Assembly (NCBI RefSeq): GCF_030264275.1
Contig: NZ_CP127165.1
Span: 1,476,001-1,540,000 of the forward strand
Origin: Marivivens sp. LCG002
GTDB lineage: Bacteria > Pseudomonadota > Alphaproteobacteria > Rhodobacterales > Rhodobacteraceae
Direction: 5' to 3'
DNA: 64,000 nt
Shown here: positions 9,277 to 16,525 of the stretch, piece after piece
Position numbering within the stretch: the stretch's first letter is position 1
How the letters are laid out: each line of letters starts with the position of its first letter
Program-made: the position numbers and the translations under genes
The notes under the pieces: model-generated
Databases searched by the model: none
Told to the model about the DNA's origin: nothing
The model's input: the letters and a program-made list of their open reading frames with translations, nothing else

Positions 9277-9294
9277 CCTACTTTACGTAGAGAC
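9277..9294. promoter_or_regulatory. Copy 1 of a TACGTAG-containing element upstream of the TRAP operon
   Basis: CCTACTTTACGTAGAGAC. It matches copy 2 at 9345-9363 (CCTATTACTACGTAGGGAC) closely in the same direction, 68 bases apart. Both carry CTA...TACGTAG. It is a candidate site for the NarL-type regulator encoded next door. No experiment is known to me. Confidence 0.45.
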
Positions 9295-9344
9295 GCTTCG
9301 AACTAGTGCCCCACGCTAGCCGTTCACTTCGCGATCTGAAAATA

Positions 9345-9363
9345 CCTATTACTACGTAGGGAC
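9345..9363. promoter_or_regulatory. Copy 2 of a TACGTAG-containing element in the TRAP/kinase intergenic region
   Basis: CCTATTACTACGTAGGGAC contains the 8-base palindrome CTACGTAG at 9352-9359, flanked by CCTA and GGG. It is the direct repeat of copy 1. The region 9253-9483 holds no gene and must contain the divergent promoters. Confidence 0.45.
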
Positions 9364-9483
9364 CCACATTTGTCAGGAAAACTAACCAAAAACGTTGATT
9401 TGAAAGGAGCAAAATTCGAAGTAATTTTGTGATCCTTGCTGGTTTCCCTATGACAAAGCCCCGAATCCCCCTATCGAATCGGC

Positions 9484-10911
9484 ATGTTTTCCCGCCTCTC
9501 ACACTTGCGACTCCGCTATGGCGTGCCCTTTGCCCAACAGTTCACACTGTTGGCCGTATTGCCCTTGATCATCGCGGTTGCGGTGATCGCGGGTGTCGTT
9601 GCCAACCAGTCGAATATCCTCGCCGCGCGCGAGGTCCGTGCGCTCGAAGCGCAGATCCTCAATGCCAAGCGTGACGAGCTATCCAACTATGTCTCGATCG
9701 CGCGCTCGGCCTTCGAGAACTTCTATGCCCGCAAGGCCACAAGCGACAGCCGCGCCAAGCTTGAGGTGACGCGACTTCTTGCCGCGATGCTTGTGGATCA
9801 GGACAGTTACTTCTTTGTGTTCGATTATGACGGCCAGAACCTTGTAGCCTCTCGCACCAGCGGGCTCATGGGTCGCAACCGGCTGGGCTTTCGCTCCGAC
9901 GAAGCGCCGGAGATCACGCAAAAGCTCATCGAAATCGCGCAGAACGGCGGCGGATACCATTCCTTCAAATGGCCCCGCCCCGTCACAGGCGAAGCGGGCG
10001 AGATGGTGGTCTATGTCAACGGGCTTCAGGAATGGGGCTGGGTCGTGGGCACGGGGGTCTTTCTGAACGACATCAAAACCCAGATCGCCAGCGCCGAAGC
10101 CGAAATCGCGGGGCGCATCACCCGAACATCGTTCTATATTCTTACGATCGCCACCGCCGCGCTCCTTGCGGTCTTCGGGTCGGGCTTGTTCCTGAACCTG
10201 CGCGAAAGACGGGTGACGGACGCCAAGCTCAAACAGCTCACCCAGCGGATCGTCGACACACAAGAAGAGGAACGCGGCCGCGTGGCGCGTGAGTTGCACG
10301 ATTCCATTTCGCAAATGCTGGTGGGCGTGCGCTATGCCTTGGAATTGGCGCGCCGCCGCCTGTCCTTGGGGGATGAACGCGCCAGCGAGAGCCTTGATAA
10401 GGGTATCTCGAGCCTTGGCAGTGCCATCCAGGAGGTCCGCCGGATCAGCCGCGACCTGCGCCCCGGCGTTCTCGATGACCTCGGGCTTGGTCCTGCAATC
10501 CAGGCGCTGATCGAAGAATTCGAAAGCCGAACGGGTATCAAATCGGACTTTGAAACGGTGGTGTTCCGCGGACGTCTCGACCGCGAGGGCCGTATCGCAC
10601 TCTACCGCATTGCTCAGGAAGCGCTCACCAATATCGACCGCCATTCCGAAGCCACGGCAATCAATATTACTCTTCGCGGCACGCGCAACGGGGCGTTGAT
10701 GCGGATCTCGGACAACGGCAAGGGCATGGATTGGCCCCAACCCGCCAAGGCCACAGGCGGGCTCGGGATGCGCAACATGCAAGAGCGGCTCGAACAACTC
10801 GGCGGCACGCTCAAGGTCAAAAGTGAACCGGGCGGCGGGACGACCATTGAAGCGCTCGTCCCCTTGAGCCATATGCTCGCGCCCGAAAACACAGCAAAGG
10901 ACAAGGCATGA
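9484..10911 (+). CDS. Sensor histidine kinase with periplasmic Cache domain (HisKA_3 type)
   Basis: A 475-residue membrane kinase: helix 1 at about residues 20-40, a single-Cache ligand-binding domain at about 60-200 (DSYFFVFDYDGQNLV, EWGWVVGTGVFLNDI), helix 2 at 216-238, then a HisKA_3 dimerisation domain with phosphoacceptor His272 in ARELHDSISQML, and an ATPase domain (IAQEALTNIDRHSEA, ISDNGKGMDW, GGLGMRNMQERLEQLGG). Single-Cache domains often bind small carboxylates. Its stop overlaps the regulator start (ATGA), so the two are translationally coupled. Being divergent from the TRAP operon suggests it senses that transporter's substrate. No strong ribosome site precedes ATG 9484. Confidence 0.92.
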   Translation: MFSRLSHLRLRYGVPFAQQFTLLAVLPLIIAVAVIAGVVANQSNILAAREVRALEAQILNAKRDELSNYVSIARSAFENFYARKATSDSRAKLEVTRLLAAMLVDQDSYFFVFDYDGQNLVASRTSGLMGRNRLGFRSDEAPEITQKLIEIAQNGGGYHSFKWPRPVTGEAGEMVVYVNGLQEWGWVVGTGVFLNDIKTQIASAEAEIAGRITRTSFYILTIATAALLAVFGSGLFLNLRERRVTDAKLKQLTQRIVDTQEEERGRVARELHDSISQMLVGVRYALELARRRLSLGDERASESLDKGISSLGSAIQEVRRISRDLRPGVLDDLGLGPAIQALIEEFESRTGIKSDFETVVFRGRLDREGRIALYRIAQEALTNIDRHSEATAINITLRGTRNGALMRISDNGKGMDWPQPAKATGGLGMRNMQERLEQLGGTLKVKSEPGGGTTIEALVPLSHMLAPENTAKDKA

Positions 10912-11546
10912 CGATCCGTGTCGTAATCGTGGATGACCACCCGATGGTCGCAGAAGGGATCGAGGCACTTCTCGAAACCTATGACGAACTGACTGTAGTT
11001 GCGGCTCTTTCTTCCGGCCAAGAGGCGGTGGACCGCGTCGACGAGCTGAACCCCGATGTGATCCTGCTTGATCTCAACATGCCGGGGTTGGGCGGACTAT
11101 CGGCGACCGAACTCATTCTTGAAAAGCGCCCCGAAACCAAGATCGTCATTCTATCGATGCACGACACACCCGAATACATCTCGACGGCGCTGAACCATGG
11201 TGCGCGCGGCTATCTTCTCAAGGATGTGCCGACCGAGGAAATCTTTACCGCGATCCAGACCGTGATGTCGGGACAGGATTACCTTTGCACAGGCGCCAAA
11301 GGGTCACTCAAGCCGCGCATCACCGACGGGCGCGAGCCTCTGACCAGCCGCGAACAGACGATCCTTTTGCAGCTTGCGACAGGTAAATCGAACAAGGATG
11401 TGGCGGCAGAGCTCAATATTTCGGTGCGCACGGTCGAAACCCACCGCAAGAACATCAAACGCAAGTTGGGGATCAGCTCGACCGCGGGCCTTACCCGCTA
11501 TGCCCTTGAACACGGTGTCGTTCAGGGCACGGGCGTCAACACCTAG
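10908..11546 (+). CDS. NarL/FixJ family response regulator
   Basis: A 212-residue two-component regulator, cognate to the kinase it overlaps by 4 bases. Receiver domain at residues 1-120 with acidic pocket VDDHP, phosphoacceptor Asp55 in VILLDLNMPG, and conserved Lys in GYLLKDV. LuxR-type helix-turn-helix at about 145-205 (LTSREQTILLQLATGKSNKDVAAEL... VETHRKNIKRKLG). It probably controls the divergent TRAP operon through the TACGTAG elements. Its TAG stop overlaps, on the opposite strand, the stop of the convergent DUF4287 gene. Confidence 0.93.
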   Translation: MTIRVVIVDDHPMVAEGIEALLETYDELTVVAALSSGQEAVDRVDELNPDVILLDLNMPGLGGLSATELILEKRPETKIVILSMHDTPEYISTALNHGARGYLLKDVPTEEIFTAIQTVMSGQDYLCTGAKGSLKPRITDGREPLTSREQTILLQLATGKSNKDVAAELNISVRTVETHRKNIKRKLGISSTAGLTRYALEHGVVQGTGVNT

Positions 11547-11752
11547 AGCTTGGCTTTGACAAAAGCGACAACGGCATTGGCGTGCCCGTGACCCATCGCA
11601 TGGGCTTCCTTAAGGTGGGCGACGACCTCCATATGCTTGAGCCCTTCGCCGAATTTGGCCTCTGCAATCCCGAGCCAATGGTCGATAGGCTGACCGTATT
11701 TCTTTTCGATTGACGGAAAATAAGAGGCAGGGCCTTTGACAGGTTCGGTCAT
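11543..11752 (-). CDS. DUF4287 domain protein
   Basis: A 69-residue soluble protein of unknown role. The start is ATG 11752 (MTEPVKGPASYFPSIEKKYG) with AGGATT upstream; longer in-frame readings reach into the terminator of the next gene. The IEKKYGQPIDHWLGI and VVAHLKEAHAMGHGHANA segments are the DUF4287 pattern. It is convergent with the response regulator, with the two stop codons sharing bases. Confidence 0.8.
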   Translation of the reverse strand: MTEPVKGPASYFPSIEKKYGQPIDHWLGIAEAKFGEGLKHMEVVAHLKEAHAMGHGHANAVVAFVKAKL

Positions 11753-11835
11753 TGTAATCCTCGGATGAAACGTGACCAGATCGTGCTCCGAGGCAGGGTT
11801 CAGAGCAACCCCGTTTTTCGCATCCGGAAAAGAAA

Positions 11836-11866
11836 GAGCCCCGACCAAGGGCGGTCGGGGCTCCTG
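11836..11866 (-). terminator. Intrinsic terminator of the PhoX-like gene
   Basis: GAGCCCCGACC (11836-11846) pairs perfectly with GGTCGGGGCTC (11853-11863). Read on the minus strand the stem is followed by TTTCTTTT. It lies 20 bases past the stop at 11887. Confidence 0.85.
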
Positions 11867-11886
11867 ATTTTCGATCAGCGCAGCGT

Positions 11887-13773
11887 TTAGCCGATCATCG
11901 CGCCGTCATTGCGCCAGACCGCTACGATGGACGAGCGCGGCAAACCCGTTTCCGAAGGAAAGCTCCCGCCGGGGTGCTGGATGCCGACGAACATCGTTCG
12001 CTTGTCCGACGACCAGGTGAGGCCCGTGACTTCCGATCCGTTCGGACCCGTAAGGAAACGCGCAATCTCGCCCGTGACAGGGTCGCCGACCAGCATCTGG
12101 TTGTTGCCCTGCCCTGCAAAGTCGCCCTCGTTGCTGTCATCACCATCGGTCTGGATCCAGAGCAAACCACGGCTATCGAACATCATGCCATCGGGCGAGT
12201 TGAACATGTTGCCGGAGGTGACATTCGGGGAGCCTGCATAGGCGTCGCTATGCACATCGGGATTGCCCGCCATGACATAGAGATCCCAGACAAAGTCGAT
12301 GGCCGCATGGTCTTCGTTCTCGGGGAACCAACGCACGATCTGACCGTATTCGTTGGCCTCGCGTGGGTTCGGACCTTCGGCGGGGGTGGCGTCACCACCG
12401 GCGTTCGGTTTGACGCCACGGTTCTTGTTGTTGGTGAGCGCGCAATAAGCCTGACAGGCGTGTGGGTTCACTGCAACCCACTCGGGACGGTCCATCGTGG
12501 TGGCTCCGAGTTTGGACGCTGCCTGACGGGTAAAGATCGCGATTTCTGCCGCGCTCATGCCCGTCGACTCTTCGGTGAGCGCCAGCCATTCACCGCGCCC
12601 CTCTTCGTAGAACTTTGCCACATAGAGCGTGCCCTCGTTGAGGAGACCGGAAGTGTCACCGCCTGCCTGATAGACGCCGTTCGAGACGAACTTGTAGAGG
12701 AACTCGCCGCGCTCATCGTCGCCCATATAGACCACCACGCGGCCATCGGGAGCCAGAACGCAGGCCGCGTTCTCGTGCTTGAAACGACCAAGCGCAGTGC
12801 GTTTGACGGGGGTGCTTTCGGGATCTGCGGGGTCGATCTCGACGATGTAGCCGAAGCGGTTGGGCTCGTTCGGCTCTTTGGTCACGTCAAAACGCTCGTC
12901 GAATTTTTCGTAGGCATAGCGGCTCGGACCCGCGAGAATTCCGTAACGACCGAATTCGGCGGGCACGTCGGCACCCTCTTCCAGCGAACCGAAGTAGCCG
13001 TTGAAGTTCTCTTCACAGGTCAGATAGGTGCCCCAAGGCGTCTTGCCTGCCCCGCAGTTGTTGAGCGTGCCCAGCACGGTGCGCCCCTCGGGATCGGCAG
13101 AGGTCTTGAGGAGATCATGACCCGCCGCAGGACCTTCGAGCGTCATCGGGGTGTCGTGGGTGATACGGCGGTTGAACGGGCTGTCCTTGACCACGGCATA
13201 GCCGTTGTCGCCGCGCGCGACTTCAAAGACGGCCACACCTTGGGCGTTCTTGAGCTTGAGCGCGTCCTCGGCGCTCAGCACGTCGCCTGCGGTGAGCGGA
13301 AGGTTGGTTTCGGGATTGGCGTATTCGTGGTTCACAGCGATCACTTCGCGGCCGCCCACATTGAACAGTTCCATCCCGTCGGTATTTTCACCCACGGCGC
13401 GCGCCTGCGACGCTGCGGTGCCGCCCGTTGCATGGTCGAACTCGGGCGCGTCAGAGAAGAGCGGCTCGCCCCAGCTCGTCAGGATATTCCATGAATAGCC
13501 TTCGGGCACATGAACCGAAAGATCGGTTTGGATGTCGATCGGGGTAAAGCCGAAACGGCTCATCGCCGCGGCTTGGGCCTCGGCCGAAGTGCCCGACAGA
13601 AGCCCCGTGCCCATCACAGCAGCGCCCGATCCGAAAGCGAGCACGCCCGAAAGGAATCCGCGACGCGACAGCGCCTTTTCTACGACAACGTCAAAATCCG
13701 TTACCTCGGGGCGCGGCGAGCGCATCTCGTCCCATTCGTCCCAGCTCAGGTTACGATGATCGGCGTCTTTCAT
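11887..13773 (-). CDS. PhoX/DUF839 family protein, Tat-exported (alkaline phosphatase-like)
   Basis: A 628-residue exported protein of the PhoX/DUF839 beta-propeller family, whose studied members are calcium- and iron-dependent phosphatases. The start is ATG 13773 (MKDADHRNLSWDEWDEM) with GGAG 7 bases upstream. The N-terminal region before the twin-arginine motif SRRGFLSG is long (about 47 residues), as in other PhoX-like proteins, then a hydrophobic core to about residue 75. Family blocks are visible: FNVGGREVIAVNHEYANPETN, NCGAGKTPWGTYLTCEENFNGYF, HENAACVLAPDGRVVVYMGDDERGE, and DSRGLLWIQTDGD. True phosphatase activity is an inference from family. It has its own terminator. Confidence 0.88.
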   Translation of the reverse strand: MKDADHRNLSWDEWDEMRSPRPEVTDFDVVVEKALSRRGFLSGVLAFGSGAAVMGTGLLSGTSAEAQAAAMSRFGFTPIDIQTDLSVHVPEGYSWNILTSWGEPLFSDAPEFDHATGGTAASQARAVGENTDGMELFNVGGREVIAVNHEYANPETNLPLTAGDVLSAEDALKLKNAQGVAVFEVARGDNGYAVVKDSPFNRRITHDTPMTLEGPAAGHDLLKTSADPEGRTVLGTLNNCGAGKTPWGTYLTCEENFNGYFGSLEEGADVPAEFGRYGILAGPSRYAYEKFDERFDVTKEPNEPNRFGYIVEIDPADPESTPVKRTALGRFKHENAACVLAPDGRVVVYMGDDERGEFLYKFVSNGVYQAGGDTSGLLNEGTLYVAKFYEEGRGEWLALTEESTGMSAAEIAIFTRQAASKLGATTMDRPEWVAVNPHACQAYCALTNNKNRGVKPNAGGDATPAEGPNPREANEYGQIVRWFPENEDHAAIDFVWDLYVMAGNPDVHSDAYAGSPNVTSGNMFNSPDGMMFDSRGLLWIQTDGDDSNEGDFAGQGNNQMLVGDPVTGEIARFLTGPNGSEVTGLTWSSDKRTMFVGIQHPGGSFPSETGLPRSSIVAVWRNDGAMIG

Positions 13774-13942
13774 ATCTTGCTCCAGTGCAGCGTTAAAACT
13801 GCGCGCAAATTTCCGCATGGAAGCAAAGATTATGTGACGATCTCGCAAAGTTTCCGTGACAGTCGAAAAACCGGTTTTGAAACAAAGTTGCGCGAAACGG
13901 GGTGAAAAAGTTATTTTCTCCACTTTCGATGCGTTTCTCGTG

Positions 13943-13971
13943 TTGACCTCCTTTTTCTGCAGAGGCATAAC
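13943..13971 (+). promoter_or_regulatory. Sigma-70 promoter of ilvIH
   Basis: TTGACC (13943-13948), a 17-base spacer, and CATAAC (13966-13971). Expected transcription start near 13978, giving a leader of about 165 bases before ilvI. The remaining part of the 13774-14144 gap (13774-13942) is AT-richer and should also hold the PhoX-gene promoter; nothing else is recognisable in it. Confidence 0.7.
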
Positions 13972-13999
13972 GTGCGAACGAAACGAAAGGGCCTCGGGA

Positions 14000-14047
14000 A
14001 TGGATCTCGTCGTGGAACTAGTGGGGAAATGGCGCGTGGGCCGGTAA
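14000..14047 (+). CDS. ilv leader peptide, 15 residues
   Basis: ATG 14000 to TAA 14047 encodes MDLVVELVGKWRVGR: four Val and two Leu codons in 15, three Val and both Leu within the first eight residues. It lies 22 bases after the predicted transcription start and ends 27 bases before a strong terminator that precedes ilvI. That layout is the mark of a branched-chain amino-acid attenuator, in which ribosome stalling at Val/Leu codons prevents termination. The ribosome site is only moderate (GAAAGGG about 8 bases upstream). Confidence 0.7.
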   Translation: MDLVVELVGKWRVGR

Positions 14048-14102
14048 CGGTAAAACCATAATGGTCTCCCATGCGCCCCCGGACAAAAACCGGGGGCTTT
14101 TT
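14031..14102 (+). terminator. Attenuator of ilvIH: terminator with competing antiterminator
   Basis: Terminator: GCCCCCGG (14075-14082) pairs with CCGGGGGC (14090-14097), then TTTTT to 14102. Antiterminator: GGCGCGTGGG (14031-14040, inside the leader-peptide codons) pairs with CCCATGCGCC (14068-14077) with one G-U, overlapping the first arm of the terminator by three bases. A ribosome stalled at the early Val/Leu codons leaves 14031-14040 free; one that reaches the stop covers it and allows termination. Confidence 0.75.
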
Positions 14103-14144
14103 CGTATCAAATGCAAAGACGACGATAGGATAAGGAACTCGAAC

Positions 14145-15887
14145 ATGTCTCGTCAGATGACCGGAGCGAAAATGGTGGTCCAAGCCCTGAAGGATCAGGG
14201 TGTGGATACGATATTCGGATACCCCGGTGGCGCTGTGCTACCGATCTATGACGAAATCTTTCAGCAAAACGAGATCCAGCACATCCTAGTTCGCCATGAA
14301 CAGGCTGCGATCCACGCTGCCGAAGGCTATGCCCGCTCGACCGGCAAGCCGGGCGTTGCGCTTGTGACCTCGGGTCCGGGTGCAACCAACGCCGTCACGG
14401 GTTTGACCGATGCCTTGATGGATTCGATCCCGCTGATCGTCTTCTCGGGTCAGGTTCCGACCTTTATGATCGGCTCGGACGCCTTTCAGGAGGCGGACAC
14501 CGTCGGCATCACCCGTCCCTGCACCAAGCACAACTGGCTCGTCAAAGACACCGAGACCCTCTCGGCGACGATCCACGAAGCATTCCACGTAGCGACCTCG
14601 GGCCGTCCCGGTCCCGTTCTGATCGACATCCCCAAGGACGTGCAGTTCGCAACGGGCAACTACACCGAAAAGACCAAGCTCAAGTCGAAATACCAGCCGC
14701 AGGTCAAAGGTGCGATCGAGGGGATCAATGATCTCGTAAAGCTTATGGAAAAGGCCAAGCGCCCGATTTTCTACACGGGCGGCGGCGTCATCAACTCGGG
14801 TCCCGCAGCAAGCCAGCTCTTGCGCGAACTCGTCGAAGCAACGGGCTTTCCGATCACCTCGACCCTCATGGGTCTTGGCGCTTATCCCGCTTCGGGCAAA
14901 GCGTGGCTCGGGATGCTCGGCATGCACGGCCTTTATGAGGCGAACATGGCGATGCACGACTGTGATCTGATGATCAACATCGGTGCCCGTTTCGACGACC
15001 GTATCACGGGCCGTGTCGATGCCTTTTCGCCCAAGTCGAAAAAGGCGCATATCGACATCGACGCCTCTTCGATCAACAAGATCATCCATGTCGATATCCC
15101 GATTGTCGGTGATGTGGCACATGTTCTCGAAGACATGCTCAAGGTCTGGAAGTCGCGCGGCCGCGTGACCGAAAAAGAAGGGCTCGACAAGTGGTGGAAG
15201 CAGATCAACGAATGGCGCGCCGTGCGTTGCCTTGCCTATAAGAACAGCGAAACGACCATCAAACCGCAGTATGCGCTCGAACGTCTCGAAGCGCTGACCA
15301 AGGGTATGGACCGCTACATCACGACCGAAGTGGGCCAGCACCAGATGTGGGCGGCGCAGTTCCTCGGCTTCGAGGACCCGAACCGTTGGATGACTTCGGG
15401 CGGTCTCGGCACCATGGGCTATGGCTTCCCCGCGTCGATCGGCGTGCAACTTGCCCACCCCGATGCTCTTGTCGTGAACGTCGCGGGCGAAGCTTCGTGG
15501 CTGATGAATATGCAGGAAATGGGGACCGCGATCCAATACAAGCTCCCCGTCAAGCAGTTCATTCTCAACAACGAACGTCTCGGCATGGTGCGTCAGTGGC
15601 AGCAGCTCCTCCATGGCGAGCGTTACAGCTCCTCTTGGTCCGAGGCGCTCCCCGACTTCGTGAAGCTCGCCGAAGCCTTTGGCGCCAAGGGCATTCTCTG
15701 CTCCGACCCCAAAGATCTCGATGACGCGATCATGGAGATGATCAACTACGATGGCCCCGTGATTTTCGACTGTCTCGTTGAAAAGCACGAGAACTGCTTC
15801 CCGATGATCCCCTCGGGCAAGCCTCACAATGAAATGCTACTCGCTGCGGATGCCGACGCCTTCGCCAGCGGCGCTGCGCTGGTCTAA
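14145..15887 (+). CDS. ilvI: Acetolactate synthase large (catalytic) subunit
   Basis: Thiamine-diphosphate and FAD enzyme that condenses two pyruvates to acetolactate, or pyruvate with 2-oxobutyrate, as the first shared step of Val/Leu/Ile synthesis. 580 residues from ATG 14145 (MSRQMTGAKMVVQAL), ribosome site AAGGA. Features: GYPGGAVLPIYDE; the catalytic Glu in VRHEQAAIHAAEGYAR; SGPGATNAVTGL; the C-terminal cofactor motif as VAGEASWLMNMQE with NNERLGMVRQWQQLLHGERY. The GEAS form of the usual GDGS is, from memory, common in alphaproteobacteria. Expressed with ilvH 11 bases downstream and controlled by the upstream attenuator. Confidence 0.97.
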   Translation: MSRQMTGAKMVVQALKDQGVDTIFGYPGGAVLPIYDEIFQQNEIQHILVRHEQAAIHAAEGYARSTGKPGVALVTSGPGATNAVTGLTDALMDSIPLIVFSGQVPTFMIGSDAFQEADTVGITRPCTKHNWLVKDTETLSATIHEAFHVATSGRPGPVLIDIPKDVQFATGNYTEKTKLKSKYQPQVKGAIEGINDLVKLMEKAKRPIFYTGGGVINSGPAASQLLRELVEATGFPITSTLMGLGAYPASGKAWLGMLGMHGLYEANMAMHDCDLMINIGARFDDRITGRVDAFSPKSKKAHIDIDASSINKIIHVDIPIVGDVAHVLEDMLKVWKSRGRVTEKEGLDKWWKQINEWRAVRCLAYKNSETTIKPQYALERLEALTKGMDRYITTEVGQHQMWAAQFLGFEDPNRWMTSGGLGTMGYGFPASIGVQLAHPDALVVNVAGEASWLMNMQEMGTAIQYKLPVKQFILNNERLGMVRQWQQLLHGERYSSSWSEALPDFVKLAEAFGAKGILCSDPKDLDDAIMEMINYDGPVIFDCLVEKHENCFPMIPSGKPHNEMLLAADADAFASGAALV

Positions 15888-15898
15888 GGAGAACCGAC

Positions 15899-16462
15899 AT
15901 GTCTGCACTCCGCATCAAAAAAGGCTCGTCGAGCCACTCGGCCTATGACCTACGCTCCAATTTCGGCGACGAGATCGAGCGTCACACGCTGGCCGTCACC
16001 GTCGTCAACGAACCTGGTGTTCTGGCGCGTGTGATCGGGCTTTTCTCGGGTCGCGGCTATAACATCGAGAGCCTTACCGTTGCCGAGATCGACCACGAAG
16101 GGCATCGTTCGCGGATCACCATCGTGACCTCGGGAACACCGCAGGTCATCGCCCAGATCAAGGCCCAGCTTGGCCGTATCGTGCCCGTGCTCGAGGTCCA
16201 CGACCTCACCGCCGAAGGCCCGAGCGTCGAGCGCGAGCTTGGCCTTCTCAAAGTGGCGGGCGCAGGTGAAAAGCGGGTCGAGGCATTGCGTCTGGCCGAT
16301 ATTTTCCGCGCCAATGTGGTAGATTCGACGCTGGAAAGCTTTGTGTTCGAGATCACCGGCACGCCCGAGAAGATCGACGCATTTGCCGATCTGATGCGTC
16401 CGCTCGGGCTTGTCGAGATTGCCCGCACGGGCGTTGCGGCCTTGGCGCGCGGCGCGAAATAA
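15899..16462 (+). CDS. ilvH: Acetolactate synthase small (regulatory) subunit
   Basis: Regulatory partner of IlvI that raises its activity and makes it sensitive to valine. 187 residues, ribosome site AAGGAG before ATG 15899. An N-terminal ACT domain (TLAVTVVNEPGVLARVIGLFSGRGYNIESLTV, residues about 32-63) is followed by the C-terminal domain with EVHDLT, RELGLLKV and FEITGTPEKIDAF. The first 28 residues are a polar extension seen in related bacteria. Confidence 0.97.
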   Translation: MSALRIKKGSSSHSAYDLRSNFGDEIERHTLAVTVVNEPGVLARVIGLFSGRGYNIESLTVAEIDHEGHRSRITIVTSGTPQVIAQIKAQLGRIVPVLEVHDLTAEGPSVERELGLLKVAGAGEKRVEALRLADIFRANVVDSTLESFVFEITGTPEKIDAFADLMRPLGLVEIARTGVAALARGAK

Positions 16463-16486
16463 ACACGCCGACAGCGCGTGGACTTT

Positions 16487-16515
16487 GGGCGAAGTGATCA
16501 CCCTTCGCCCTTTTT
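16487..16515 (+). terminator. Intrinsic terminator of ilvIH
   Basis: GGGCGAAG (16487-16494) pairs with CTTCGCCC (16503-16510), 8-base loop, then TTTTT. It lies 25 bases after the ilvH stop and just before the convergent fusion-protein stop. Confidence 0.85.
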
Positions 16516-16525
16516 CGTTGTCAAA

